Assembly (NCBI GenBank): GCA_039519185.1
Contig: CM076848.1
Location: 186,060,628 to 186,124,627, forward strand
Origin: Astragalus membranaceus
Taxonomy: Eukaryota; Streptophyta; Magnoliopsida; Fabales; Fabaceae
Reading direction: 5' to 3'
DNA length: 64,000 nt
The notes below the pieces were generated by a model. It worked only from the letters and a program-made list of their open reading frames with translations. It had not been told where the DNA came from and made no database searches. Below are positions 45,298-59,814 of the stretch, in pieces (position 1 is the first letter of the stretch; each line of letters opens with the position of its first letter). The position numbers and the translations under genes were made by a program.

Positions 45298-46463
45298 GGC
45301 CAAAATGCAATTTTGGTCCTTTACGTTTTATTAAAAAAATCAGTTTGGTCTTTTATGTTTGTTTTTTTTTTCACTACCGTCCTTTATGTTTTAAATCCAT
45401 GTGAAATAGTCCTTTCTTAACTCTCTGTCCAATAATATTAACAAATTCCACACTTGCTGTTAATAGGTGGCGTGGCTTCATCTTCATCCCCAAACCCCAC
45501 CACCATATCTCTCTCTCTCCCCTTCCCTCCCTCCCTCCCTCCCTCTCCTATCTCTCCTCCCGCTGATCCTCTCATCCCTCAGTCCCTTTCCTTTTTCTCT
45601 TCCTCCCCTTCCTTTTCATTCCCAAATTAAAAAAATAGGATTTGAGGCCCAGAATTAAAAAACCAACATTGATCAGTTGATGCATATTGTCTTTCAAATA
45701 GTATTCTGCTGAGGTAAATGAAAGGTTTTCTCTAAATTAATTAATTAATTAGCTATGGTTCCAAACCTTAAATTTTCAATCTTGGGGAAGATGAAAGAGA
45801 AGAAGAGAAAAGAGGAGAGCCGTCTACCAGCTGGCAAGCTAGACATAAAGTAAGTGATGAGGATAACTAAGTTGACACGCCGGAGTTGGCTCCTGGCACA
45901 ACAAGGTAGTGCCTTACCGCAGGCAAACGAAAGAAAATAATTGAATTCATTTTTTTGGAAAGATAAGATAAAGGAATTAATTAAATAAGATATTTATTCT
46001 TATTCTTACTCTTATTCTTATTATTATTGTATTTTGTACTTTAAGATTCTTAATAAATATTATAAATATTTTCGTTTATTATATTCTGACCAAGGGAGGA
46101 GAGAGAGAGGCCGCAGTGTTGGTGATGGTGGGGTGGTGGAGAGAAAGTGAGAGAGTGGTGGTGGTGGTGGTGGTGGGGTTTGGAGATGAAGATGATTTTT
46201 CTTTTTGGGAAAAGTGCACTTTGATCGTTTATGTTTCACCAAAATTTAAGTTTGGTCATTTATTTATTTTTCTCAGTCACTAAGGCCAACTAAACAGGCC
46301 ACATTAACTACAAACGTGACATTAGTTAACATTATTGGACGAAAAGTTAGAAAATGACTATTTTGACATAGATTTGAAACATAAAGGACCAAAGTGAAAG
46401 AAAAACATAAAGAACCAAACTGAAATTTTGGTGAAATATAAAGGAGAGAAATACATTTTATCT
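45298..46463. mobile_element. Mutator-like element (about 1.17 kb) with long TIRs, TSD TATATAAAT
   Basis: Left end GGCCAAAATGCAATTTTGG and an inverted right end share TTTGGTCCTTTA, CAGTTTGGT and TCCAATAATATTAAC-type segments over about 180 bp. The 9-bp duplication TATATAAAT is exact at 45289-45297 and 46464-46472. The right arm carries an extra copy of its terminal sequence (46205-46290). Further in, CATCTTCATCCCCAAACCCC on the left is inverted at 46165-46195. No transposase. Confidence 0.75.
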
Positions 46464-46472
46464 TATATAAAT

Positions 46473-47134
46473 ATTTTGTAAGCAATTTGTTTGAGCTTCA
46501 AGTCTTTTTAAACATGGTTAACCTTGGGACCCAACTATATCAAACTTTTTCATCATAAAAAAGAATAAACAAATGTTGAAAAGAATAAGTATACAGGGCT
46601 AGTAATCTGATCTACAAGAATAAACGCAGAGCCAAGCTAAATCCTACAACATTGTGTTGCAAATGAGAGATGAATATAGGTTGCAAATAAGAAACACGGT
46701 AACTAGAAAAAAGAAAATGAGTTCATATTCTCTAAAATGGCTGCACCTATGCGGTCGCTGTCAAGGATCCATGGTGAAAAAATATATACATTGGCTTTAA
46801 ATGATGGAAGCAATCTAAATCTGAAATTAGCAAGAAAGAGACGAGGATACTATAGGACAACAAGGACCATTATCGTAACATCAAACCCTCAAGTTTTTTT
46901 TTTTTGTCTAAAAGTTATCTCTACCTTTTCACTCATCCATCGGTCTGTCACCAATGAACACAATCAAATACACGAAAATTGATTTTTCACTTGAAATTGT
47001 AATTTTTTTTCTAACTACATAGGGAGTAAATGGTTATCATTAACATAGAATATAAAAAATGGGGCACCGGGTAATTCACAAACACTAAATCTCAAACAAG
47101 AGGAAAGTAAATTTCAGGCGAGTTTAGACCAGCA
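46473..47134. other. Intergenic, no gene recognised
   Basis: An 81-residue frame at 46737-46982 has no recognisable motif and is probably chance. Confidence 0.4.
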
Positions 47135-47375
47135 TTCCCTAGTATGTTTGGAGGGGGGATTCGAGAGGGGAGAGCTTTAAAAGGTTTGGTCTATATTTTA
47201 ATATCTACTTTAGATTTTGAAAAATTGAAAGAATAAAATAATAGATAATCATAAAACATTGTGCACACTTCATTTTTGTTTGGAAACATTTTATAGCTTC
47301 CTCAATTTAGAATTGAAAATCAAGTCCTCCCTTCCCCTCCCCTCCTAAACCCTCCATCCAAACATACCCTTACGA
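47135..47375. mobile_element. MITE with AGTATGTTTGGA termini
   Basis: Left CTAGTATGTTTGGAGGGGGG pairs with the right end, whose complement reads GGGTATGTTTGGATGGAGGG. The arms are purine-rich (GGGAGAGC) on the left and pyrimidine-rich on the right. About 300 bp beyond the SERRATE stop codon. Flanking duplication not resolved. Confidence 0.55.
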
Positions 47376-47670
47376 GCCCAAGATAATTTCTTAAAACATT
47401 TGTATTATCCAATAAAATCTTTTTCTTTTGGGAGAAGGGGTTTATTGTCTTGCATATTGTTTTGATCTCTACAAATACAAATACTTCAGTTATAAAACAA
47501 TCATCATCATCTCATAAATAAATATAAGTAAGACAATCAGCTATTATAGCATTTCGCACACGAAAGAACGAAACTAAACCCCATAGACTGCTGCTCAAAT
47601 GGAGTATCATTGAAAGGAACAGAGATATGCTTCCAACCCAATCTCACTGAGCCAGCCAACCCAGCAAGAC

Positions 47671-50600
47671 CTACAAGCTCCGATAGTCTATAACAGTAAC
47701 CTCCTCTTCTGGGGCATCCAAATCTTGATAACTGCAACACCATTGGGAAAATGAGTAAACATTCCATTCAGTCGAACACAGAAAAGTAAACAAAAAAACA
47801 AGAGACCGTATGATTCAAGTGCACAAAGAGAAAATCGAATATCTTCATCCATATCTTCATCCATCCGTTGGGAATCATAATCTTTAGTTTTGTTAGATAG
47901 ATATCCTTAAGCACATCGTTGCTATTCTAGAAGAGCTTGTTCCAAATTTTCAACGTATACTTTAGCTCAGAAAGAATAAAAAGGAGCTTTCTTAGAAATG
48001 AACTCGTTGCCTTTCAAAAGTAAAAAACACTGAATAACCATCTCAATATGTAAGATAATGGATGAATAACTTCGAGAAATAAAGATACATTGCATTTAGG
48101 CCAAGTAAAAAGAGCATAAACAACTGCAATGCAGATTAAATTCTAAATATCACATATATGACCGGGGAAGAAATAGTACGCTTTGGAGAGGTGCCAAAAG
48201 GAGCATTGCATTTAGGCCAAGTAAAAAGAGCATAAACAATTGCAATGGAGTAGTACGCTTTGGAGAGGTGCCAAAAGGGAACATCTAATATAAACAAGGG
48301 TATAGCAGAATAATTACCTGCGCATCCTTCGAGGATCGGGTCTAAAACCTGGAGGAACGGCAATTATTGGTGCTGGTCCACCCATATGAGGACCAGATTG
48401 CATCTTCCTTCCCGATGGATCATATGAAGATGGTCCTCCTTGGTCCCTAAACATCTGCATCGCAACTTCTGGTGGAGCAGGAACAAAGGGTCCCAAAGGC
48501 CTGTAGAGCAGTAAATTATATAAGCCTCAGCAAAACTCAATTAAGTAATTAACTGGATAGATTCGTGAGAAGTAGAGGGCAACCAACCCAGCACCAGGTA
48601 CAGGCATCAAAACTGGAGGGGGCATATCTGAGGTGAATGTAGGTGCAGCAGGCCCTCCATATGCATCATACATCATTTCATCACGGTTTCCCAACTGCCT
48701 TTCACGGGATGGGGAACTGTCAGGCATATCTCCATTTAATCTGTCACTCCTATCCTGGTCTCGCCGATTCCCACGATCATCTTTCAATCGGCCATCCAGT
48801 GGCCCTAGTCTTTGCTTTAGAGACCTGTCCTTCTATATAAAGAGAGGGGGGAAGACAATAGGCATTTGAAAATCAAACCATATTTACCCAGAAAATGGAC
48901 ATATGTTGCAAGCACTTAAGGTGATTCATAAGCAAGCACTTAAGGAACCCTTTCTTAAAAGCTAGCTGATAAAGTGGAAGAACCAAGCCACTTCTCAATC
49001 AAGCATCCCATACTACCCGATGTGGGACTTAGCACTCCATAATAGCCAAGTCCCAATCAGTGACTGATAGGTACCAAGTGCAATAGTAGTAAAAATAAAG
49101 GGGCAATCAATGGAACAGTGAAATAAGAAAGGAAACTGTACTTGTATTACTTGGGAATCAGTGAAATACAAGTAAAAAGAAGGAAATCAGTACAGTACAC
49201 CAGTGTAGTGACTGTACTCCCAATGCCCAGCCAATAGCCAAATATCAGCCTCCTCCAAATGACAACTTCCTCTACTATTCCTAGCATCACTGTGTGATGA
49301 TCCTGTGCCCTAACAGAATTGCAAATCCTCTCTCCTGCCAACTCAGCAGAGTTGGTTCAAGATTCCCTGCACTACTCCACTACTTAGTGGTATTTACCTT
49401 CCTATCCTTCCTAGAGTAATACTTTCCAAACTTCCTATTTTGCCCTGAATTATCCACGTTCTCATCAACACTCCCCCCTTCAAGATTCACCTTGTCCTCA
49501 AGGTGAAGTTCAGGGAATTGCTCAAGTATGCATAGTTATCAGAACCGGACCGGACCGGCCGGTCGGACCGGTCCGACCGGGACCCGGTGCCCTTCCCGGG
49601 CCGGACAGTGTGCAGAACCGGATATGCAATTGGACCGGATGACCCGGCCGGGTCGATGATAAACCCGGTGGTCTGACCGGTCACATGACCCGGGCCGGGT
49701 TGCACGTTCCCTGATTTTAGTTTTTTTTTTTTTTTTGAGATTAGTTTTTTTTTTTTTTGTTGGAACCTCCCATTTTCGCAGAATTTAGTTTTTTTTTTTT
49801 AAGCTTCTAGTTTAGAAATGAAACAAAACATTTTTTATTACTAAAAAATCTCCAAAGTGGGAATCGAACTTGAGACCTGTAGGTGAGTAATAGCAAGCAT
49901 TACCACTACACTACAAACAGTTTGGTGATAAAGATTTGCTTTTATATTATATATACAATGCGCTAAAAATATCTGCACTTAATATTTGTTTGCTTATATT
50001 TTTTTATTGCTTCATCGTCTTTGGCTTGCTTATATATTAATATTATGCATTACCAATGCTTCTTTATTTTTAATACAATAGCCGGTTTAAATAACAATAA
50101 TAATTATGTTTAATATTTAACTACTATTAGTCCAATAGTTGTTTTTTTTACAATAGTCCAATAGTTGTTGGTCGTCGGAAATAAAATATCTATTTTTATA
50201 ATTATAATTATAAATACAAATTATAATAAAATTTCTATATTAATAAATGTATACAAGACAATATATTTATAATTATAAATACAAATACTTTCTTAGTATA
50301 TATTATAATTTTTTAAATTTATTTAATATAGACCGGGTCATGCGGTCCAACTAGAGACCCGCCGGTCCGACCCCGGGCCCAGTGACCCAGTGCCTTGACC
50401 GGGTCGATGGCCGGTCCGGGTCTGATAACATTGCAAGTATGTCTAGTCCATCCTCCCATGAATTCTCAAAGTCAGGAAGCTGCTTCCACTTGATGAGCAC
50501 CTCTAAGAGACCATTCTTGTTTCTCCTGACAGCTAGTACCTCTTCTGGAATCACCTGAAGTTCCCAATCATCAGCTAGGCACGCAGGCAGAGGCTGAACA

Positions 50601-53600
50601 TTCACTTCAGCTGTAATGGCTTTCTTCAACAAGGATGCATGGAAAACAGGATGCACTCTGGAATCTGGTGGCAGCTTTAACTTGTAAGCACATGGTCCTA
50701 TCTTCTCTAAAATCTCATAAGGACCATAGAATCTGGGGCTCAGCTTTTGATTGACTCTCTTAGCTAGTTGCTTCAGCTTATATGGCTGTATTTTCAAGTA
50801 CACCAGCTCTCCAACTTCAAAATTAACTTCTCTTCTATGCTTGTCAGCATACTGTTTCATGTGATTCTGAGCCCTACTCAGCTGTTCCCTCAACTCCTTT
50901 AGCATGTCATTTCTTTCTTTGGTCAGCAGCTGTACTTCATCCACTGATACTTGGCACTCATCCCCTCTAATCAGAACTGGGGGTGGTCTTCCATAAAGAG
51001 CTTCAAAAGGGGTCATCTTAATGGAAGAATGGTAGTTAGTGTTGAACCAATATTCAGCCCACGACAACCACTTAGGCCATTGCTTAGGTCTCCCTCCGGT
51101 GAGGCATCTCAAGTAAGTTTCCACACATCTATTAACCACCTCAGTTTGACCATCGGTTTGGGGGTGATAAGCTGAACTCAGCTTCAGTTTAGTCCCAGCT
51201 AGCTTAAACAATTCACTCCAAAATGAGCTGATAAACACTCTATCTATCAGATACAATAGAGGTAGGGAATCCATGCAACCTGACAATCTCCTTCAAAAAT
51301 AGAGCAGCCACATCTCTTGCATTGTATGGATGGCACGGTGCTAAGAAATGAGCATATTTAGTTAACCTGTCAACCACCACTAGGATAGTGTCCACACCCA
51401 TTGCTTTGGGCAATCCTCCAATAAAGTCCATGGATACCTCACTCCAAATCTGAGATGGAATGGGCAGTGGCTGCAGTAACCCTCCTGGGCTAAGGGCTTG
51501 GTACTTATTCTTCTGACAAACTTCACATGACTGAACATACTTTTGAATCCTGCTCTTCATTCCCTCCCAATAAACTACTGCAGACACCCTCTTGTAAGTT
51601 CTGAGAGCACCAGAGTGTCCACCTACAACAGTCATGAAATTCTTCTAGAATTTTTGGAATTCTAGGAGAGCTCTTAGGAATAACAAGCCTGCTCTTATAA
51701 TATAATCTGCCCTGTTTCAAGGTATACCCCTCATGAGCACTTGCTTGAGTCACCAAATCTTGTATAATCTCTCTTAACTTGGCATCTGCTTGCACTTCTT
51801 CCTCGATCCCTTCCCATTCTTGTAACTGCACAGTAGAGACAGCACTATACTGTAACTTTCAGAAAAGTGCATCAGCAGCTCTGTTCTCAGTTCCCGGCTT
51901 ATACTTAATGTCAAAGTCATACCCCAGCAGCTTAGTTATCCACCTCTGTTGTTCTTCTCCCATTACTCTCTGATCAGTTAGAAATCTCAAGCTTTTCTGA
52001 TCTGTGTGCACAGTGAAATGCTTCCCTAAGAGATAGTGTCTCCATTTTTGCACAGCTATAACAATAGCCATCAGTTCCCTCTCAAACTGATTTGCCTTGA
52101 GCTCGATTGGACAATGTTTGGCTCATGTAAGCTACTGGTCTGCCCTCCTGCATAAGTACAGCTCCTAACCCCTTTCCAGATGCATCTGTCTCCACCACAA
52201 ACTGTTTGGAGAAATCAGGAACAGCTAAAACAGGTAGTGTTGTCATAGCTACCTTTAGCTGTTCAAAGGCTTCCTGTGCTTCCTTGTTCCAAGAGAAACT
52301 GTCTTTCTTTAATTGTTGAGTAAGAGGCCAAGCAATCTTTCCATAATTCTTCACAAATCTTCTATAATACCCGGTCAACCCAAGGAATCCTCTTAGCCCT
52401 TTTACATCCTTCGGGATAGGCCAATTTACCATGGCACTGACTTTGGCAGGGTCTGCTACCACACCTTGTCCAGAGGTTAAATGTCCTAAATACTCAATTT
52501 GTGACTGAGCAAAAGTGCATTTTTTCTTGTTAGCATATAGCTGATTGCTTCTCAGAATTCCCAGTACCTCCCTCACATGCTTCTTATGATCCTCCACATT
52601 CTTGCTATATACCAATATGTCATCAAAGAACACTAACACAAATTTCCTGAGAATAGGCTTCAATATCTTATTCATTAGGGCTTGAAATGTAGAAGGAGTA
52701 TTAGTGAGGCCAAAAGGCATCACAAGGTACTCATAATGACCCTCATGAGTCCGAAATGCTGTCTTGTGAATGTCTTCTTTCCTCATTCTTATCTGATGGT
52801 ATCCTGATTTTAAGTCCAGTTTTGAAAATATGACAGCAGAGCCAATTTCATCTAATAATTCATCAATAACTGGAATTGGAAATTTATCAGGAATGGTGTA
52901 TTTGTTTAAAGCCCTATAATCAATACAAAACCTCCATCCTCCATCTTTCTTCTTCACCAGTGCAGGACTAGAAAAAGGGTTGATACTAGGTCTTATTATA
53001 CCAGCGGATAGCATTTCATTCACAAATTTCTCAATCTCATCTTTTTGATAATGAGGATACCTGTAGGGTCGAATGTTAGGGAGAGTAATAGCATGATCTT
53101 GATCTCTGTTGGGAGGTAGCCCTGTGATCTCTTGAAATACATCAGAGTACTCCATCAAAACCTCTCTCAGTTCCCCTTCTTCACTTTCTGCTTTCTAATC
53201 AGCAACAGAGTTGTAGTATTGCAGCAAGTAACATTCCTCTTCTTGCTGTAGGGATTTCACCACTGTTTTCAATGAAGACTGTCGCTTACTCAAAGAGGGC
53301 TCACCTCTGATCTTAAACTTCTGGCCTCCTCCCTTCCATTTTATAACCAAATTCTGGAAATTAGCCTTAATGTTCCCTATGCTAGCAAGCCAATCCATCC
53401 CCAGTACCAAATCAGTGCCTGCTAGGGTCATTAAAAAGAAATTCTGAGTGAAATTGATACCCTGAATCTGTACCCCCAGGTCCACACATATTCCTCTGTG
53501 AGTCACCTTCTCACCATTTCCCACCTCTATAGTATACTCAGAGGTATCTTCTAACTTCAATTGCAACTCTTCTACTAGCTTATATGAGATGAAGTTGGAG

Positions 53601-56600
53601 GAAGACCCTGAATCAATTAATATCAACACCCTCTTCCCATTAATTATTCCCCAAACCTTGAAAGACTGGTTTGAAGTCAGGCCCTCTTTGCTTCGAAGAG
53701 AGAGTAACAAGGTTTTCAGCTCTATTGTAGCTTCATTGATTGCCTCTTCCACCTCCTCTTCTTCTTCTTCTTCTTCTATAACTTCCCTTTCCTCCTCATC
53801 AATTAATTCTACTCTGTAATGCTTCATTTTACAGACGTGGTCACGTCCCCAGCGTTCCTCGCACTTAAAACAGAGTCCCTTGCGACTGAGATCTCTTAAT
53901 TCGTCTTGCGTCAATTTCCTTCCCACCCCCTGCTTTCTTTCCACGTCCCCCTGTGTGCGCTTTGGTGTCAATTAGGCCCCCAGTACCCGTTCCAGCTTCA
54001 ATTTTGGGCTTAGTGACAAAAACCCGATTTCGACCCGTCTCCCAACCCGATCCAGAAGATCTGGGTTTCCCCTTACTCCCTTCGCTCTTTTCCTTCATCA
54101 ATTCGTCGTTCTTCCTTCACGCAATGTTCTTCTCTTCACATAACGCGCGATCCATCAATTGCTGCAACCCTCGCGTTTGGTAAAGTTTCAGCTCCGCCTG
54201 AATGTCTTCGCGTAAGCCATTCAGGAAAATACTTTCTAACATGACGCGTTCTTCTCGCTTTAACGGCGCCATGAGTAACTCAAACTGCTCGCGATACTCC
54301 ATCACCGAGCCAGTTTGCTTCACACTGAGGATAGGGCCAAGAGGATTTCGCACCAGCGATGGCTGAAATCGTCGTATAACAGCCTGCTTAAACTCATCCC
54401 AACTTGGTTCTGATCCTCCCACCATTGATACCAATTCAACGCTCTCCCGTCAAGTGCTATCACCACCGCCTCCAACATCTCATCTTCGTCTACTCCGTTG
54501 ATCTTGAAGTAGCGTTCCACCTTCACCAACCAACCGTAAGCCTCTCCACCTTCGAACACAGGGATCTCTAACTTCCTTCCCGCACGCGGTGACAACGAGG
54601 ATGTGGGCTTCCATCAATTGAGGACTCTGTTTCTGATGGTGAGCCATCACCCTCTTCTTCTCCTCCCTCAACATCCACAGTTCCTCCACTATCCTCCTTA
54701 CGACGAGAACGTGGGGGGCGAGGGCGACCACGTCGCCTTTGTGCCTGCATCTCAAGCAGTTGTTTGAGTTCGTCAAATCGAGCATCAGAGTGCACCTTCA
54801 TCCCTGAAGCTCCTGTTCCATCTTCTCTATCTTTTCATCCATGGCAGTTTTCTTAACCATATCTTAAGCTCCGAGGACCGAGAGCTTTGATACCAATTGA
54901 TAGGTACCAAGTGCAATAGTAGTAAAAATAAAGGGGCAATCAATGGAACAGTGAAATAAGAAAGGAAACTGTACTTGTATTACTTGGGAATCAGTGAAAT
55001 ACAAGTGAAAAGAAGGAAATCAGTACAGTACACCAGTGTAGTGACTGTACTCCCAATGCCCAGCCAATAGCCAAATATCAGCCTCCTCCAAATGACAACT
55101 TCCTCTACTTTTATTCCTAACATCACTGCGTGATGATCCTGTGCCCTAACAGAATTGCAAATCCTCTCTCCTGCCAACTCAGCAGAGTTGGTTCAAGATT
55201 CCCTCCACTACTCCACTACTTAGAGGTATTTACCTTCCTATCCTTCCTAGAGTGACTTTCCAAACTTCCTATTTTGCCCTGAATTATCCACGTTCTCATC
55301 AGTGACACATCATGATCCTTTGCCCCGGAGATAGCATCATACATGTAATCATAGAGCAAAATACAAAAGAAAAAAAAATGCTGATTTCACGAGATGCGCA
55401 AATCACATCTGCAATGTTGCTAAAATCCTATATTAGGAATAGACAAGAGACCAAAATGTGTTTGAAACATACAACCATAAAGGTAGTTTAATCAAGTGAA
55501 GAATCATCCCATGTAATATTTTCATCTAGGTATATGATTGTATGGTAACTTGGTAAGTAAAATCAGAAGTTTACCTGAGGTTGAGGTTGTTGCATGATAG
55601 GCGTTCCACCAGGAGCATTAGAATCACTACAATGATGGTAAGGTCAACATAAGTGATATTTCCACCAACACTTTGCAACACTAACCACTAAAACAAAAGA
55701 TGCCCCAATTTATACCTACCTCATGTAATTTTGAAAATAAAGATCTTCACGCAATTTTGATGTTAGTTCCATCACAAGTTCAGGGTGCTTTAGCTTCAGA
55801 TGTTTGTACACAAACTCAGACGCATGAAAAAGTTTTGTACAGCCTTTAGCTCCACAACCATATTTCCATCCATACTTTTCATCCCTAATTTTTCTAACAT
55901 GTGGATCCAACAGGTCAGCTGCTGCGGCATCTAACTTCTCCTTTGCTGCCATTACTTCCAAGGGGTCCTGGCCATCCAACCTTCTCTGCCAAAATGAATC
56001 AAGTTTCTTCTCCCATTCTGACCCTGATTTATTTGTTTCTTCATGCCCTGATCTTTCTGGTCTCACATGCCTAAAACCCTTAGCCTCATTAGTCTCCAGC
56101 ATTCCATAATAATCTACACCATGAATCCGCCAAAGATATGTATTAATTGTGTCCAGTAGCTCAACACCCTCTAAGCCCTTAACCGATGTTAGGCCCCGAA
56201 TAATTATTACGGGGTGAACAGATCCACTGTGAGCCTTATCATCATTTTTTTTGTAATTACTTGTGCCTAAAATATTATCTTCAATCCCCTTTTCCATGTC
56301 AAGCTTACGAACAATAGCCTGAGCCTGTTGAATATCTGCTTGTATCCGTCTGGGTTGAGAACTGACAGGGTGAGCCTTTGGAGCAGCTGAGAAATCATTA
56401 TCCTTATTAGATCCCCTACCATGTCTTCTTCGTTTACCACCAGTATCTGTTTCCTCCTCTGAATTTGGCTCGTTGGCTTGCTCTGATTTGGTGGATGAAG
56501 ACGAATTTAAACCAGGATTTCTGCATCAATCATAAATCAAAAATATTCTCATCAAACAATGAATTTTAGAAAGCATGAGAAAGAGCAAGTCGCAACATAC

Positions 56601-59600
56601 AGAGTGAGAGGATAAAAACATACAGGTCTAATGTTCCACTTTGTAAATCAAGCGAAAAATCTTTTGCCAGTCGTCGAGCATTTTCATTCCTCCTAAAAGA
56701 TGATGTGACAGATAGGATTCATTATAAATATATTAATCAAACTATTAATCTAACTTATCTAGCAACATCCAAGTTTAACCAACATGAAGAGGAAGCTATA
56801 TTGAGCTCTTCATTGAACAACAAGATCTGTATAAACTCACCTTTCAATTACTGTAAGTAAATTTGTTGGATGATATTTATCTTTCAACCTACATCAAAAT
56901 GTAAAGCAAATAAAGGAAGGAGTCACAAAAATGCATGTACGTAAAACAAAATGCTAATTTACACTTCGCGAAATGAACATTTCGGGGATCATATGAAATT
57001 TCAGCTGTGGGAAAAAAAACCATACCACTCCTCATCCTTGTGAGCATTGAAATAAGCTCGTTTTTGAGTAGAAATATACTCTGATCTGTATTCTTGGTAC
57101 CTAGAAAAATGAATTACATATTATTCCTCAATAAGCATCCTGCAAATTCCTTAGTACTTGAAGTTTATCAGTTTTCAAAACATACCTACGCTCAGCTTCA
57201 GCTGGCAGTATATCATCTTCAAGCTCCTGAATGAATTGCTTATAGGACATCAACCCCTCTCTGAAATAATTCACAAGCATCTTCAAGTTAACAGACTTTT
57301 CCCAAAAGATTACGTGGCAAATAGAGAAAATAAAAGTAACCTACAATAAGCAATAAGGTTGTCAACATTGAAGTGAGACCTCTATAATAAAAAGAGGTAT
57401 TTTAAATAATAAGGCTAATACAGAAGCTTTGCTATTTACCGACGAAATTCAAATGTGGAAGACACTTTTTATTAGAGAATAGAAAATTAGAAATGGAATG
57501 ATATGGGTGATCTTGCAAATAGCAGAGGGAATAAGAGGAAAAAACAATATCAGCAAAGAAACTCTCCTTCAACAATGCACACGTACAATGCATCTAGGAT
57601 CTCCATAATCCAAAAATCCCCTTCTAATTGATACTCGCATATCACACCCATTGGACCCACATTCTTAACCAGCTTTGGGCATCCCTATTTAAGCCTTACG
57701 CATTTTGAGTCTGATACATTTGGTCAATAAATTAAATACTCTGGTCCCCTATCACACATCTAAATTTAACAGAACTCAAAGCATGTAGTAACCGGAAAAT
57801 TTAATTGGCATCAAGAGCAGACTGGTAGGCAACACATAAGCACAATGAGCCGGATGATCCAAAAGCTCTTCTAGTGGCATGCTGAAATATCTTCCATCGA
57901 GGGAAACAAAATAAACTTCATGTACCAAATGCGTACTAACTTGGTGATAGCATTTGATATATAGAACTTGATAAAATTTCTACGTGCCCATTAAAGAAAT
58001 AATAGAAGAAAAGTCAGCACCAAGTTTCAACACAGTTTTTCTAGAAAATAGTAAGAGTTTAAATTGAATCTTAACCGTAAGAGGATGTCAATACAGAAAT
58101 ATGCATTTAACGGGCTCATTGGCAGTGGAGATGCGGCAGAACTTTCTTCGCATAGAAATCCTTCCTCAAGGCTCAACCAGCAAAGGACGAAAACAAAGTC
58201 TTTTAAACAACCTAATTTACTCGATGAAGAAATGTAGAAGAACTTTTCTCTTTTGAAAGTTCAAGATTTAGGGACCATACTCCAAGGAGAACATTTAATT
58301 CCATAATAGTCACGGACCATACTACAAGTAGAACACGTAATTCCATATCTCTCAATTTGATTGGCCAGTAGTTTTCTTTGGTCTCTCTCTGCCTCTAACC
58401 ATTAGAGTTTGACTATATCCATTTTGTTTTAGTTTGCTCTCCTTAGTGATGTTTTTATAGATCATCTCAATACATGCTCAAATTATGGCAAGGCCCCACC
58501 ATTTTTTTCCTACAATGGGATGGGAGCTATCCCACTTTATATGACCTCATTACTAATCGTATTTGGTCTTGTGCGGCCATTAATCTAACACAACATTCTC
58601 ATTCGACAACACTGACGTTTATCTCTTGCTGGCTGTGAATTGCCTAGCATCCTAAAAAGTCTGGGACAAAAAAGCAAACCTGGATTATATGTAATTCCAA
58701 CATGGTTATGGGGTAAAAAAAAGAATAACAACCACACGCATAACTTTAATTCATGACAAGTTGAGAGAACAGTTCTAGATGGTTTACGCATGTCCTATTC
58801 AGAATATACATGCCCTAACTAGGTAGTAGATTTAATAAGGACTGTGAAGACTAAAAATAGTGATACCAAGGTTAGGACAACAAATATGGTTGCAAAGCTT
58901 GTTCGATATGAACCAAATGCATGAAATAGAAAAAGTAGAGCAACAAAACAAAATAGGAAAAGATAGATAGAATAATAAATTTAAAATTTTGGTTCGAAAT
59001 TGTTTACTTTTAAAGCTCAGGAAAGGAGCACTAGATATGGTGGTATGCATGTATTTCAAAATGAATTTCCCACTAGAATAGCCTTTCAAGATTCCATAAA
59101 ATGGAGATTCAATAACATCAGTAGTATGTATGTATGTATGTATAAAAAAACGAAAACTAGGAGAAAAAATAATCAATGAAGGCAGCCTAGTCATTTTAAA
59201 AACTTTCTCAAATGCGGAAGGCTCATTCATAATGCATCTTGCTTTCTCACTGCTACTTTCCTTTGATATTTTAACTAACAGTTACTTTTATTTGTACTGG
59301 AATCTTCTTTCAACTGATGCTAATCCAAATATGGTTTTGTTTGTAGGTTCATACTGAAAAATGAAAGCGCTGTCTTGCTGAAACCAATCCTCCTCAAGTA
59401 TACAGATAATGCGATAAAGCACCGAGCATCAAAGAAGACTCGGGGCCTGTTTGAAAGAAGTGGGAAAAAGGGAAGAGTATTTTCACTCTTTACCACTTCC
59501 CTCAAATAGACCCTTAGTGTTCTTAGACAACAACTGTCATCCGTTATTCTCCATAAATATACTTTAATTTTTGGTGATTGAGTTCTCCATAAATATACTT

Positions 59601-59783
59601 GCCATAACATAATTGCTTCCGTCTTACATTTCCTTTGAAAAATGGTATCTTCCATTGGAATGCCATTCGTACTTCCAGTAGAGTTTGATCCCGTACTTTG
59701 ATTCCTCGGAGTGCATTTGGATCTGAACTTCAGATGCCCATTTATGGCTAAAGGAGAATCGGGGGGTGTTAACATCCCACATC

Positions 59784-59814
<31 letters not shown>

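Larger units (their letters stand above)
49065..55301 (-). mobile_element. Ty3/gypsy chromovirus in a SERRATE intron, TSD GTGAC
   Basis: LTRs at 49065-49467 (403 bp, the 3' LTR in element orientation) and 54898-55301 (404 bp, the 5' LTR). The 5-bp duplication GTGAC is exact at 49060-49064 and 55302-55306. The LTRs differ at about six bases and a few small indels by eye, so the insertion is fairly recent. The primer site TGGTATCAAAGCTC is next to the 5' LTR and a GAAGGGGGGAGTGT polypurine tract next to the 3' LTR. It is transcribed in the same direction as SERRATE. Within it a hAT-type element occupies 49531-50433. Confidence 0.95.

Noticed and set aside
49147..49341. 65-residue frame present twice (also at 54980-55177)
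   Set aside because: It is the same LTR sequence in both copies, not a duplicated gene.
58832..59775. Several 130-150-residue minus-strand frames in the large SERRATE intron
   Set aside because: No homologous segment exists in SERRATE at this position and the flanking exons join in phase without them.
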